Source: Bacillus carboniphilus (GTDB taxonomy: Bacteria > Bacillota > Bacilli > Bacillales > JAIVKR01). From it: DNA of 64,000 nucleotides. Positions 42,277 to 52,828 of this stretch are shown piece by piece; position 1 is the first letter of the stretch; the number at the start of each line of letters is the position of its first letter. The position numbers and the translations under genes are program-made. The notes below the pieces were generated by a model. That model worked only from the letters and a program-made list of their open reading frames with translations. It was not told the origin of the DNA and did not search any database. The DNA is taken from NCBI RefSeq assembly GCF_020524035.2, contig NZ_CP129013.1, forward strand, positions 1,079,822 through 1,143,821, written 5' to 3'.

Positions 42277-43623
42277 CTAACGTCTCGCTTTTTTTATTGC
42301 TTTATCTTCGAGATAAGTCGTATAGTGCTCGTTAGAAAGAAAGACAGAGTCATTTAACATGGAGAGTAAAATAGGTTTATTTGTTTGAATTCCCTCCACC
42401 ACAGTAGAATGTAAAATTTCATTTGCCTTTTGAATCACTTCCCTTCTAGTTGATCCGTGTATGGTTAGTTTAGCTACTAAAGGATCATAAAAGGGAGTAA
42501 CTTGATCATTAGGTTTATATGTTTGATCTATTATTAAGCCTTCAGATGTTGGAATAGAAAAGGTATGTATAAAACCAGGTGAAGGTATGAAAGAATTAGG
42601 ATCTTCCGCATAAAGACGAAATTCCATAGCATGTCCGTTATAATGGAGTTCATTAAATTGGTGAGGAAGTTTATCTCCTTTTGCAATTCGAAGCTGCCAA
42701 TCAACAATATCTATTTTAGTGATCGCTTCTGTCACTCGGTGCTCTACTTGCAACCTTGTATTCATTTCTAAAAAATAAAATTGACTATTTTGATCAACAA
42801 TAAATTCTACGGTTCCAGCGTTAACATAGTTAACATGCTGTGCAGCTATTAAGGCCGCTTCACATATTTTCGTTCTTTCTTCATCATTTAAAAATGATGG
42901 TGCTTCTTCAATTACTTTTTGATTTCTTCTTTGTGTAGAACAATCTCTGTCATATAAATGAACCACTTGACCGTAATGATCTGCTAAAATTTGCACTTCT
43001 ACATGACGAGCATTCTCAATAAATTTTTCAACTAAAAGGTCTTCTGAGCGAAAATACACTTTTGCTTTTTCTTTAATCGAATGATAAGCATTTTTTAATT
43101 GTTGCTCATCTACGCACTTTTTCATCCCTATACCTCCTCCACCACCACTCGCTTTCAGCATTACGGGATACCCAATCTCTTCTGCAAGACTAGCAGCATC
43201 GGCAAAGGAAGATATTTTTTTATTAGTACCTGGTAGTACAGGCAAGTTAGCCTTTTCCATCATTTTTCTTGCCTCTAATTTGTCTCCCATCAGAGCAATT
43301 GTCTTTGAATCAGGCCCAATAAATATCAAGTTTGCTTCTTCGACCATTTTTGCAAAGGAAGCATTTTCAGATAAAAAGCCGTAGCCAGGATGAATAGCAT
43401 CTACCCCTTCTCTTAAAGCAAGCTCAATTATTTGCTCTGCTTGCAAATACGATTTATTGACAGGCGGGTCCCCTATTCTATAAGAATAATCTGATTCTTT
43501 CACGTAAGACAAGGATTGATCTGCGTCAGAGTATATCGTAACCGTTTCTATATTTTGCTTTTTACAACTTGCAATAATTCGGCTGGCAATTTCACCTCGA
43601 TTGGCAATCAATACTTTTTTCAA
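42277..43623 (-). CDS. Acyl-CoA carboxylase, biotin carboxylase subunit
   Basis: ATP-dependent carboxylation of biotin. 448 residues from the TTG at 43623 (LKKVLIANRGEIASRI), 6 nt after GGGGGG. ATP-grasp features are IHPGYGFLSENASFA, the glycine loop MLKASGGGGGIGMK, EKFIENARHVEVQ, HLYDRDCSTQRRNQK and FLEMNTRLQVEHRVTE. First gene of the three-gene carboxylase operon; distinct from a housekeeping AccC, which is usually next to accB. Confidence 0.9.
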   Translation of the reverse strand: MKKVLIANRGEIASRIIASCKKQNIETVTIYSDADQSLSYVKESDYSYRIGDPPVNKSYLQAEQIIELALREGVDAIHPGYGFLSENASFAKMVEEANLIFIGPDSKTIALMGDKLEARKMMEKANLPVLPGTNKKISSFADAASLAEEIGYPVMLKASGGGGGIGMKKCVDEQQLKNAYHSIKEKAKVYFRSEDLLVEKFIENARHVEVQILADHYGQVVHLYDRDCSTQRRNQKVIEEAPSFLNDEERTKICEAALIAAQHVNYVNAGTVEFIVDQNSQFYFLEMNTRLQVEHRVTEAITKIDIVDWQLRIAKGDKLPHQFNELHYNGHAMEFRLYAEDPNSFIPSPGFIHTFSIPTSEGLIIDQTYKPNDQVTPFYDPLVAKLTIHGSTRREVIQKANEILHSTVVEGIQTNKPILLSMLNDSVFLSNEHYTTYLEDKAIKKARR

Positions 43624-43796
43624 CCATATCCCCCCAAACAAAAATCATTCACTTCTATATTCGACAGGTTTATTTTAATTCCTTTTATATTTGGAAACGC
43701 TTTCTTTACGGATGACAAGTTTACTTGAATTGTTATATACTAATAATAATCATAATTTTATAAAGATTTTGTCTTAACTAAAGGGGAGAGTACACG

Positions 43797-44264
43797 ATGG
43801 AAGTTAAAAGACTACAAATAAATTATAAAACTCTTGAAGAGTTTAAGAAGTTTAAAGAATACGGGCTACAAGAACTTTCTATGCTAGAAGATCTAGAAAA
43901 CAATATGGTTGAAAACACAACCGAATCTCCTTTTTATGGTATTTATTTCGGAGGAAAGCTAGTTGCTCGAATGAATCTCTATAAAATCGATAAAGAATTT
44001 GATCAATACTTCGAGCCAAAACAAGATTACTTAGAACTTTGGAAGTTAGAAGTCTTACCTGATTATCAAAGAAAGCAATTCGGAACATCATTAGTAAACT
44101 TTGCAAAATCATTTCAATTACCTATTAAAACAAACCCAAGAATGAAGTCAAGGGCCTTTTGGGAAAAGAGCGGATTTGTACCAGTTCAATATAATATGAT
44201 GAGAGACCGAGGCGAAAACCCGCTAGTTTGGTTTCCTAATGGAGTCAAGGAAACGGAAATATAG
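43797..44264 (+). CDS. ylbP: GNAT-family N-acetyltransferase YlbP
   Basis: 155 residues with a GNAT fold: YGIYFGGKLVARMNLY, LWKLEVLPDYQRKQFGTSLVNFAKSF (acetyl-CoA loop near residues 82-107) and MKSRAFWEKSGFVPVQYNMMRD. Substrate unknown. One of the few plus-strand genes; good ribosome site AAAGGGGAGAG. It corresponds to B. subtilis ylbP by position and length, convergent with gerR. Confidence 0.88.
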   Translation: MEVKRLQINYKTLEEFKKFKEYGLQELSMLEDLENNMVENTTESPFYGIYFGGKLVARMNLYKIDKEFDQYFEPKQDYLELWKLEVLPDYQRKQFGTSLVNFAKSFQLPIKTNPRMKSRAFWEKSGFVPVQYNMMRDRGENPLVWFPNGVKETEI

Positions 44265-44271
44265 TTGCTTT

Positions 44272-44301
44272 AAAAAAGACCGTCTATTATCGGTCTTTTT
44301 T
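44272..44301. terminator. Bidirectional terminator between ylbP and gerR
   Basis: AAAAAAGACCG-TCTATTAT-CGGTCTTTTTT. U-tracts on both strands, between two convergent genes. Confidence 0.9.
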
Positions 44302-44305
44302 CTTT

Positions 44306-44904
44306 TCATTTTTCCACCCTCTCTAAATTACCGTTTTTATCCATTTGGAACTTCACCTTTGATTCCTTCTCTTCTTCTTGAAACACAACCATCTTTCTAG
44401 CTCTCTCCATTATCTCAATCAACGACCTGTAATCCTCTTCAACTGAACGTAGGTGAGTTAACAATTCTTCCTTTTCCTTTCTCAAGTAATTCAGGTGATT
44501 TTCGTATTCAACTAATTTTTGCTTTAACTCTCATTCTCTTCTTGTAAATCTCTATTTGATAAAGAATCTTCAAAACTTTTAAGGTAGTCAATGACTTCAC
44601 TTAACGAAATATGATTTATATTTGGTACAGTATGGTTTCTATTTTCCTTTACTTTGTTTTGATTTGAGAATGGCTTTCGTTGTTCTTTTCTTTGTTTTTT
44701 CGCAACTTCAATTCCCGTTTTATACTGTTTTCGAACATATGAATTCCATCTAAAACCACAGGCAGCAGCTGTTCTAGAAAGTTTTTTCCCCACCTCTTCA
44801 AATGCCCCTAATTGTGTACCACCTTCACGAATATGTCTTAAAACAACCTCTGCCAAAAATAAATCCTCATCTTGCGTCCATGCATCTTGCCTAGTTGTCG
44901 TCAC
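44306..44904 (-). CDS. gerR: RsfA-family sporulation regulator GerR/YlbO (reading frame broken by one base)
   Basis: 199 residues after correction. The N-terminal Myb/SANT-like DNA-binding domain is [29 protein letters not shown]...[17 protein letters not shown] central basic region and C-terminal coiled coil follow, ending [14 protein letters not shown]. The frame is lost near 44530, where AGTTAAAG should read AGTTTAAAG ([12 protein letters not shown]); the second part (44306-44528) is intact in another frame. In B. subtilis GerR acts in the mother cell under SigE. Symbol assigned by synteny and domain layout. Confidence 0.85.
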
Positions 44905-45074
44905 TTTTATTCCCCCCCACCATTCTTCACTTATGGTGTATTTATATGCGACTAGTAGATTAGATAGACTATGTAATCATGAGGACAAATACTATAATGA
45001 TGCAAAAAAGTGGATGTATGATATTTAAAAGTTCTCTTTTCTTATCCGAAGTAAAGTAAGATATTAAAAAATAA

Positions 45075-45840
45075 CTATTTATTTTTAGAAATGAACTGCT
45101 TCACCGCTTGATGATGTTCATCAGATTCCCACAGCTTTGCGCAAGCTGAAATCTCTTTAAATACTTTTTCTTTCACTTTTTTCTCTTCCCATTCTGAGAT
45201 TTTCAACAATTTATATGCTGCTGAAACTTGAGGAGATTCACCAACGATTGAAAATACTTTTGCATATGCAAGATCGTAAAATGCCTCTTTAGGTAACACA
45301 TCCGTAGCAAAGCCTTTTTCTTTAGCCTCTTCTGCACTAATCACACTCCCTGGCAAAAGCAATTGTAACGCTTGATCATAGCGAAGCTTTTCAAGTAGCA
45401 TCGTCGCACCTCCCCAACCTGTTGTAATTCCTAAATTTCTTTGGATAAATCCTAGTCTACTTCCTTCACTTACGATACGAAAATCACAAGAAATAGCTAG
45501 TTCACACCCTCCTCCAACAGCAGCTCCATCAATTAGTGCAAATGTTGGGCAAGATAAAGTTAGAAGTTCATACAAAATACCACCCATTTTTGAAAGCATT
45601 TGATAGGCTTCTTTTTCAGTATATAATCGATGAAATTCTCCTAAATCTCCACCGGAACAAAATGCTTGTCCGCCTGTTCCAGCAACAATAAATGCACGTA
45701 CGTTCTTTTCGTGATTCATCTTTTGAATTGCCGTGTTTAAATCCTCCATTACTTTTGTATTAATGGCATTGCGGCGGGTAGGACGATCAATAGAAAATTG
45801 CCAAATGCCTTTATCAACTTCCCTTTAAATGACTTACCAA
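45075..45840 (-). CDS. Enoyl-CoA hydratase/isomerase family protein (reading frame broken by one base)
   Basis: Crotonase fold. 254 residues from the TTG at 45840 (LVSHLK, behind GGGAGTG). It shows WQFSIDRPTRRNAIN, the oxyanion-hole strands AFCSGGDLGEF and DGAAVGGGCELAISCDFRI, and GITTGWGGATMLLEKL. An extra G in the G3 run at 45821-45823 puts the first ~20 codons out of frame. The catalytic glutamates of true hydratases are not obvious: the second Glu position is occupied by a GITTGWGG segment, so the reaction is uncertain. It may act with the nearby acyl-CoA carboxylase. Confidence 0.85.
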
Positions 45841-45862
45841 GGTAAACACTCCCTTAAATCAT

Positions 45863-45892
45863 AAAAAGCACAAGGAGACCCCTGTGCTTTTT
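45863..45892 (-). terminator. Intrinsic terminator after rpmF
   Basis: AAAAAGCACA and TGTGCTTTTT stem with about 10 nt between. T-tracts on both sides. Confidence 0.85.
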
Positions 45893-45906
45893 CATGAAAA
45901 AATATT

Positions 45907-46081
45907 TTATTTTTCAACAACTTCTTTACCTTTATAACTACCGCATTCTTTACAAACACGGTGAGCTAATTTCATCTCGCCACAGTTCGGACATTCTACC
46001 ATGCCTGGAACTTGTAGTTTGTAGTGTGTACGACGAGTTCTTTTTTTTCATTTTAGAAGTTCTTCTAAATGGTACAGCCAT
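45907..46081 (-). CDS. rpmF: 50S ribosomal protein L32 (reading frame broken by one base)
   Basis: 57 residues after correction: [20 protein letters not shown], then the four-cysteine zinc ribbon CPNCGEM...CKECGSYKG and VVEK. An A8 run at 46041-46048 should be A7; the extra base destroys the frame after ATGAAAAAA. The ATG at 46081 follows AAGGAGGTGGG. It lies after ylbN as in most Firmicutes. It is too short and broken to appear as a long open frame. Confidence 0.93.
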
Positions 46082-46123
46082 TGTTCCCACCTCCTTAAAG
46101 AAAGAAGTATGTGCTCCATCATG

Positions 46124-46651
46124 CTATTCGGTATCATCATTATTAAGTAAGTGAGCTAACTTAGCAAGCCTTGGGTCAATCTTCTCCTGCTTGTTTTGTT
46201 CATTCACCACTTGCCAATCAACACCCTCTGAAGGAGCCTCTTCATTTTGTTCACTATCTTCACTAATTACTTGTATCGGTATCTCAAGTAAAACCAACTC
46301 ACGTACAATAGGAGAAAGGTCAATTACATCTCCTTTTACAAGGTGATAATCTTCATCATCTTCTTCCATACCATACGGATTTTGTTCCAATAGGAACGTT
46401 TCCGTTGATTCTATTTGAAAAGGAAAATCAACATCCGCCAATGTCCTCGCACAAGGAAGCACCATTTCTCCTGTTATAACTAAATGAAAAGTAATTTTAT
46501 CAGGAGATATATCGGTACGTCCTTTTACTTGAACAGGCCTTAACTGGCGAAGATCTTGATGACCCTCTACAAGATCAGGAAATTCAGTTTTTTCATCAAA
46601 AATAAAACCTTTTTTTTGTAACTTTAATAATTCAATAATTGTCCATTTCAT
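46124..46651 (-). CDS. ylbN: YceD-family (DUF177) protein YlbN
   Basis: 175 residues. It has the YceD pattern of a two-domain protein: KGRTDISPDKITFHLVITGEMVLPCARTLADVDFPFQIESTETF and DLSPIVRELVLLEIPIQVI, with an acidic C-terminus. Linked to 23S rRNA/ribosome maturation by constant association with rpmF. ATG 46651 after GAGGTG. Confidence 0.9.
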   Translation of the reverse strand: MKWTIIELLKLQKKGFIFDEKTEFPDLVEGHQDLRQLRPVQVKGRTDISPDKITFHLVITGEMVLPCARTLADVDFPFQIESTETFLLEQNPYGMEEDDEDYHLVKGDVIDLSPIVRELVLLEIPIQVISEDSEQNEEAPSEGVDWQVVNEQNKQEKIDPRLAKLAHLLNNDDTE

Positions 46652-46815
46652 GAATATCACCTCAAGACAACAAAGGTAATTATAGCCTTACACAATGTTT
46701 TTGTCAATATATTTTCTTTACACTCTTGTTCTTATTCATTTACTATAAAGATACTAACATTCACACTTTAACTTATCAAAAGTAATGATACTAAAACGAA
46801 GGGATGTTATGATCA

Positions 46816-48061
46816 ATGAAATCCGTTGGAGTTGTCGTTGAATATAACCCATTTCATAATGGTCACTTGCATCACGTAAAACAAGCTAAACTACAGTCTA
46901 AAGCAGATGTAGTTGTAGCTGCTATGAGCGGTAATTTTCTTCAACGTGGAGAGCCTGCTCTTGTATCGAAATGGTCTCGGACAAAAATGGCGCTTAAAAA
47001 TGGCGTCGATATTGTCATCGAACTCCCTTATGCATTAGCTACACAACATGCAGAAATTTTCGCAAAAGGAGCTGTTTCTATACTAGATAGGCTAAATTGT
47101 CATTCTATATGTTTCGGAAGTGAGCATGGTGAAATCAATGACTTTATCCATACATATAAATGGCTCAAAAAAAATGAGGAAACGTTTCATGAGATCATTA
47201 ACCAACACATATCTACAGGATGCAGTTACCCTACTGCATTATCTAAAGCTTTTAAAGAATTACAACGATTTTCTGAACATAAACTTGTTGATTTAGCTTT
47301 ACCTAACAATATTTTAGGATACCATTATGTACATGCTATTTACGAACAAGGGTTGTCTATCAAACCTTATACCGTTTCACGTTTAGGTAGTAGTTACCAC
47401 GAAAGAATTCTACCCGAGTCAGAAATTGCTAGTGCAACAAGCATCCGTAAAGCCTTATTTAAAGGCAGAGAACTAAATAAATTACAACGCTTCATGCCGA
47501 ATAAATCTTTTGAAGAGCTAATGTATTATCAGCAAATTGAAGGTACGTTTCATGATTGGGAAACTTACTTTCCTTTGTTAAAATATAGTGTTTTATCAAA
47601 GACTACCCTTGAACTAAAAAAGATTTATGAGATGGAGGAAGGAATAGAAAATAGAATTATTAAAACCATTCGGTCAGCCCATACATTTAATGAGTTTATG
47701 GAAAAATTAAAAACGAAAAGGTATACATGGACAAGGTTACAACGAGTATGTACACACATATTAACTAACACGACAAAAGATGAGATGATCCCTCTATTGA
47801 AAAATTCATCTGTCCCCTACTTGCGCCTTTTAGGAATGTCTAAACAAGGACAAGAATATATGAACAAACAAAAAAAAATCTCTATCAGTTCCACTCGTTT
47901 CAAAGCTATCTAACCAAGTTCATCCTCTACTTGAAATAGATATTCGTGCTGCTAATATTTATTCATTTGCCCTTGATGAACCTAGACGTTCTTTATTTAT
48001 ACAAAAAGAGTTTTCACAGCCTCCTATTAGATATAATGAACAACAAGGAATAGTTTTATAA
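46816..48061 (+). CDS. tmcAL: tRNA(Met) cytidine acetate ligase TmcAL (YlbM; reading frame broken by one base)
   Basis: ATP-dependent acetylation of the wobble cytidine of elongator tRNA-Met. 414 residues after correction (B. subtilis 415). The nucleotidyltransferase start MKSVGVVVEYNPFHNGHLHH has the HxGH box, with MSGNFLQRGEPALVSKWSRTKMAL and SSYHERILPESEIASATSIRKAL. One extra A in the A9 run at 47870-47878 truncates the frame; the last 60 residues (SLSVPLVSKLSNQVHPLLEID onward) continue in the next frame. Divergent from ylbN. Confidence 0.92.
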
Positions 48062-48066
48062 CGTAA

Positions 48067-48105
48067 GAAAAAGAGCACTCCTTAATTATTGTGTGCTCTT
48101 TCTTT
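48067..48105. terminator. Bidirectional terminator between tmcAL and ylbL
   Basis: AAAGAGCAC and GTGCTCTTT stem with flanking A- and T-rich tracts, between convergent genes. Confidence 0.85.
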
Positions 48106-48114
48106 TGCATATAA

Positions 48115-49128
48115 CTAATTCATTTCTTTTAAATAATTAACTGCTTCTTCAAACGTATCTACAGGTACAATATTCATATTAGAATTAATATCCTTTGCCG
48201 TTTGGAGCGCAATTTGATAGTTTGAGTCTTCTACCCCCATTTCATTAGGTGCAAAGAAAATATCAACCCCTGCCTCATCAGCTGCCACCACTTTTTGATG
48301 TATTCCACCTATGGGACCAACAGTTCCATCTTGATCAATCGTTCCTGTACCAGCAATCGTGTATCCTTTAGAATAATCTGTTTCTGTCAACTGATTGAAT
48401 ATTTCCAAAGATATCATAAGACCTGCGGAAGGACCTCCGATCGTTGAAGTGTTGATTTCAACGTCAGGACTAACATGCACCTCATAATCGTTGATTAAAC
48501 TAATGCCCACTCCAATTCTACTTGAGTCTTCAGAAAACGTTGATAGATTGACTTCTACTTCCATCTCCTTGTCATCACGCTCCAACGTTAATAAAATCGA
48601 ATCGCCACTATTTAACTCATTCACATAGCTTATCATTTGCTCAGAAGATTGTAATCGCTGTCCATCTACTTTAAAAATACGATCGCCAACTTTTAGTTTT
48701 CCTTCTGCTGGCATTCCTTCAAATACTTGACCTACAATTATCCCATTAAAATCGAGATCAACCTCTCTATTCGCTTCCTCATACGCTAAAGAAATGGCCG
48801 CGTCTTGTGAAGATTCCATCATATACAATTGTCTATCTAAATAATCTTCATCTGACTCATTTTCGTATTTTACGTCATTAACTGGATATATTTCATAAAA
48901 GGATTGTAAATTTGCCCATACATATGTATAGGGATTCGCACGACCAATACTAACGGTCGTTAATGAAAAGCTACCTTCCCCTTCAAATCTTTCTTCAACC
49001 TCTACAATTCTATCCAACTCTTTTGTTATTCCTGGTTTTGTAATGTAGTACGGTAGTTCAATCAAATTTATACTCAAAAGGGCAGTAAATATAAGTGTAA
49101 GTATTGCTAGTTGCTTTATTTTTTTCAA
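48115..49128 (-). CDS. ylbL: PDZ and Lon-like S16 protease YlbL
   Basis: 337 residues. N-terminal signal anchor (about 6-24), PDZ domain (about 125-200) with GIIVGQVFEGMPAEGKLKVGDRIFKVDG, and Lon-type protease domain with the catalytic Ser in GGPSAGLMIS and Lys in GGIHQKVVAA. In B. subtilis YlbL degrades the division inhibitor YneA after DNA damage. TTG start after AAGGAG. The ylbK patatin-like gene usually next to it is absent. Confidence 0.92.
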   Translation of the reverse strand: MKKIKQLAILTLIFTALLSINLIELPYYITKPGITKELDRIVEVEERFEGEGSFSLTTVSIGRANPYTYVWANLQSFYEIYPVNDVKYENESDEDYLDRQLYMMESSQDAAISLAYEEANREVDLDFNGIIVGQVFEGMPAEGKLKVGDRIFKVDGQRLQSSEQMISYVNELNSGDSILLTLERDDKEMEVEVNLSTFSEDSSRIGVGISLINDYEVHVSPDVEINTSTIGGPSAGLMISLEIFNQLTETDYSKGYTIAGTGTIDQDGTVGPIGGIHQKVVAADEAGVDIFFAPNEMGVEDSNYQIALQTAKDINSNMNIVPVDTFEEAVNYLKEMN

Positions 49129-49235
49129 GATCCTTCTCCTTCCACATACTAAGCAATCATTTGTTTTTTTTCGTATGTTCTTTTTTATTCTTCTTTATTA
49201 CAGGTCTAAATGCGCACCTTCCATTCGTATATTAT

Positions 49236-49383
49236 TTATAAGTGCTTGTTCAAAAACTTAGGGGAAAAGAATTGTAAGCTAATACATAAGTTTAGCCACA
49301 TATACGAGTAATTGTTGATTCTAGAACACCCTGGTTATTGCACATCAAGGCCATCTTTAAACTTTTTGAACAACCTCTATAAG
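49236..49383. mobile_element. Short MITE-like element
   Basis: 148 bp with inverted ends TTATAAGTGCTTGTTCAAAA...(plus GGGG) on the left and CTTATAGAGGTTGTTCAAAA (reverse complement of the right end). Same end sequences as the element at 40051-40473. No coding capacity. It fills most of the 375-bp gap between ylbL and ylbJ. Confidence 0.7.
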
Positions 49384-49503
49384 TGTTTTTAATCACTATT
49401 AATAGTGTATCCTGATTAGTTATATGTGAACAAGAGTAACATTAATGAAATTCATTGTTTTTTAGTCTTTTTTCTCTTAGCTATATGGTAAGGGGGTCCT
49501 TTT

Positions 49504-50706
49504 TTGAGAAAGGTGAAAATCTACTTATATGCATTATGTTTAATCATTGTAACAGTTGCTGTCATCTTACACCCAAATGCTGTTTTAGAAGCCTCAAAGC
49601 GAGGATTAAAAATGTGGTGGGAAATTGTTTTCCCTTCACTATTACCTTTTTTTATTTTATCCGAAATCTTAATTGCATTTGGTTTAGTCGCTTTTATAGG
49701 TGTCTTACTTGAACCACTGATGCGACCCCTATTTAACGTCCCTGGTCAAGGAGGATTTGTATGGGCAATGGGGCTAGTCTCTGGATTTCCTGCTGGTGCC
49801 AAGTTAACAGCTAGATTACGTCAGGAAAAGCAATTAACTAAAATAGAAGCAGAAAGATTAGTCTCTTTCACAAATTCATCAAATCCGCTGTTTATAATTG
49901 CAGCCATTTCTATCGGTTTTTTTGAAAATAAATACCTAGGTCTATTACTAGCTATTTGTCATTATTTAGCTAATATATCAGTAGGACTGATCATGAGGTT
50001 CTGGAATAAACAAGATGATTATCGTCATAATAGTCAAGCTCGCCCTTCAATCGGTAGAGCATTCGAGGCACTTTATTTAGCGAAAGAAAAAGAAAAGAGA
50101 CCCTTTGGAAAAATATTAGGCGATGCTGTCACTCGTTCTGTTGAAACACTACTTTTAATCGGTGGATTTATTATCTTGTTTTCCGTTTTAAATCAAGTGT
50201 TGTCCATCATTCATTTTTCAGATTTAATCGCTAAAGTTATCGAGCTTGTTCTTTACTTTTTCACCATTGATACGAACCTTTCATTACCAGTTGTAGCAGG
50301 GTTGTTTGAAATCACTCTTGGAGGGAAATTGATTTCCAGCATTCATTCTGCTAGTCTCTTTGAGCAATTAATTGTAACATCCTTTATTTTAGGATTTAGT
50401 GGATTTTCCGTACAAGCTCAAGTAGCTAGTATACTAGCTGAAACAGATATTAGCTTCAAACCTTTCTTTATAGGAAGAATTCTTCAAGGTTGTTTTGCTG
50501 CTTTTTTTACTGTTGTTTTATTCAAGCCTTTATATTTAAACCTTCATTCAACAAATGAAATACCTACTTTTCTTCATAATACAACCGTTTTTGTTACTAA
50601 TTTAAATATTCTTAAGGTTGGTCCTGTTTTTACCATACTTTTTTTAATCCTTTATATCATTATTTATGGAAAAAGAGTTTTAAACGATCTTTCCAAAAAG
50701 TCATAA
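49504..50706 (+). CDS. ylbJ: Sporulation integral membrane protein YlbJ
   Basis: 400 residues with eight to ten transmembrane segments and two nucleoside-transporter Gate-like repeats: WWEIVFPSLLPFFILSEILIAFG near residue 38 and GDAVTRSVETLLLIGGFIILF near 205. It also has GLVSGFPAGAKLTARLRQEKQL and FTNSSNPLFI. Needed for spore cortex/lipid-linked envelope steps in B. subtilis under SigE; exact substrate unknown. TTG start 7 nt after AAGGGGG. Confidence 0.9.
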   Translation: MRKVKIYLYALCLIIVTVAVILHPNAVLEASKRGLKMWWEIVFPSLLPFFILSEILIAFGLVAFIGVLLEPLMRPLFNVPGQGGFVWAMGLVSGFPAGAKLTARLRQEKQLTKIEAERLVSFTNSSNPLFIIAAISIGFFENKYLGLLLAICHYLANISVGLIMRFWNKQDDYRHNSQARPSIGRAFEALYLAKEKEKRPFGKILGDAVTRSVETLLLIGGFIILFSVLNQVLSIIHFSDLIAKVIELVLYFFTIDTNLSLPVVAGLFEITLGGKLISSIHSASLFEQLIVTSFILGFSGFSVQAQVASILAETDISFKPFFIGRILQGCFAAFFTVVLFKPLYLNLHSTNEIPTFLHNTTVFVTNLNILKVGPVFTILFLILYIIIYGKRVLNDLSKKS

Positions 50707-50723
50707 GGAAAAACTTAAAACAA

Positions 50724-50750
50724 AAAACAACCTCATGAAGAGATTGTTTT
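50724..50750. terminator. Terminator between ylbJ and coaD
   Basis: AAAACAACCTC-ATGAA-GAGATTGTTTT. On the minus strand it runs into TTTTTTGTTTT, so it serves coaD best. Confidence 0.7.
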
Positions 50751-50787
50751 GAGTAAATAAAAATATAACGTTTATTCAATTAGTCGT

Positions 50788-51841
<1,054 letters not shown>

Positions 51842-51929
51842 ACATTTTTCACCACAACTTAACAATTTCCTTCATCTTGCAGTCATAATAGTACCATAGT
51901 GGTCAAATCATGACAATCTATATTTTAAA

Positions 51930-51956
51930 GAAAAGCAAAAGCGACCGTTTAGCTAC
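51930..51956 (+). repeat. Structured dispersed repeat, copy I (5' fragment only)
   Basis: AAAAGCAAAAGCGACCGTTTAGCTAC matches the first ~26 bp of copies B and C, then stops matching. A truncated relic. Confidence 0.6.
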
Positions 51957-52013
51957 ATTAAACTAGGAACAACATCTCCCTGCCTAAAAATTTTAAACAA
52001 GGTTTAAATAGTT

Positions 52014-52043
52014 TGTATAGTAACTAAGATTTTGGTCATACTT
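52014..52043 (+). promoter_or_regulatory. Sigma-G-type promoter of the csfG-like sRNA
   Basis: TGTATA (52014-52019), 17-bp spacer, CATACTT (52037-52043). This closely fits the sigma-G pattern TGNATA-N17/18-CATACTA and sits about 7 bp before the predicted start of the structured RNA. Confidence 0.7.
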
Positions 52044-52049
52044 ACTATA

Positions 52050-52199
52050 GACAGCATCAAACGATGTTGTTGCCAACCGCGGAGAAGACTTACGTTTCCC
52101 CATAAGTTCTTCCTCCGGTTTCTCCTCTCCCTTTTCCTTCTTATTTTAAAGCTGATGCTTTTAAATATAGAAGGACCCTGCATTGAGCAGGGTTTTTTT
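52050..52199 (+). ncRNA. csfG: CsfG-like forespore small RNA (ylbG-ylbH intergenic)
   Basis: About 150 nt with no open frame. AGCATCA near the 5' end pairs with TGATGCT (52152-52160), closing a domain. Inside, CCGCGGAGAAGACTTA pairs with TAAGTTCTTCCTCCGG around a CCCC-containing loop. It is followed by a CU-rich single strand (TTTCTCCTCTCCC) complementary to Shine-Dalgarno sequences, and a classic terminator ACCCTGC-ATTGA-GCAGGGT + T7 (52175-52199). B. subtilis csfG, a sigma-F/G-controlled sRNA conserved in endospore formers, lies in the same ylbG-ylbH gap. Rfam also lists a ylbH motif for this region, so strand and name need checking. Confidence 0.72.
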
Positions 52200-52216
52200 A
52201 TTGTATTAAAACCTTA

Positions 52217-52489
52217 TCAAAGACCCATCTTATAATCATATTCTTTCGCTTTGTCAAACTTTGATTCGAATTCTAATTTAATGTTTGGTTTTTGAGAGAC
52301 CTCTACATATTTTACATAAGAGTAAGAACTTATTTTTTCTACTATTTGCTCAACATTACTTTTTTCTGAATAAATAATGACATATTTCATTTTTTTTGAT
52401 ATATAATGAACATTGCCAAACCTTCTTAACGATTTTGCGTGTTTTAGGGAATGTAAATAAACAGCAATACCTTGTCGTTTTTCAAACAT
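52217..52489 (-). CDS. ylbG: DUF2129 protein YlbG
   Basis: 90 residues. Small alpha/beta protein with [36 protein letters not shown]. Conserved in Bacilli, function unknown. In the expected position next to rsmD. ATG follows GTAGGTG. Confidence 0.88.
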   Translation of the reverse strand: MFEKRQGIAVYLHSLKHAKSLRRFGNVHYISKKMKYVIIYSEKSNVEQIVEKISSYSYVKYVEVSQKPNIKLEFESKFDKAKEYDYKMGL

Positions 52490-52828
52490 CTATAGATCAC
52501 CTACTTCGTTCAAAATTCTTAATGATAAATACCCTATTAGGAAGAAATACTAAAAAAAAGCTCATGCCGTTTTGCTCACACTTGGGGCTGATAAAAGGAA
52601 GATGTTCTATAACTTTTTGTTCTCAGTGACTATTTCTGAAAACCCACTAATACTAGCGGTCATCAATGAAATACAGCTACCCGACAAAATTTTTAAATCC
52701 TTAACTTTTTTTAAATACCCAACACGGACTATATTTGATACTTCTGTCTTGTAAAAACGATAAATTAGTGATAAGTAAACACTATTTCATTTTTATCATT
52801 CAGCAAAACTTATGAAGGGAATAGAAAT

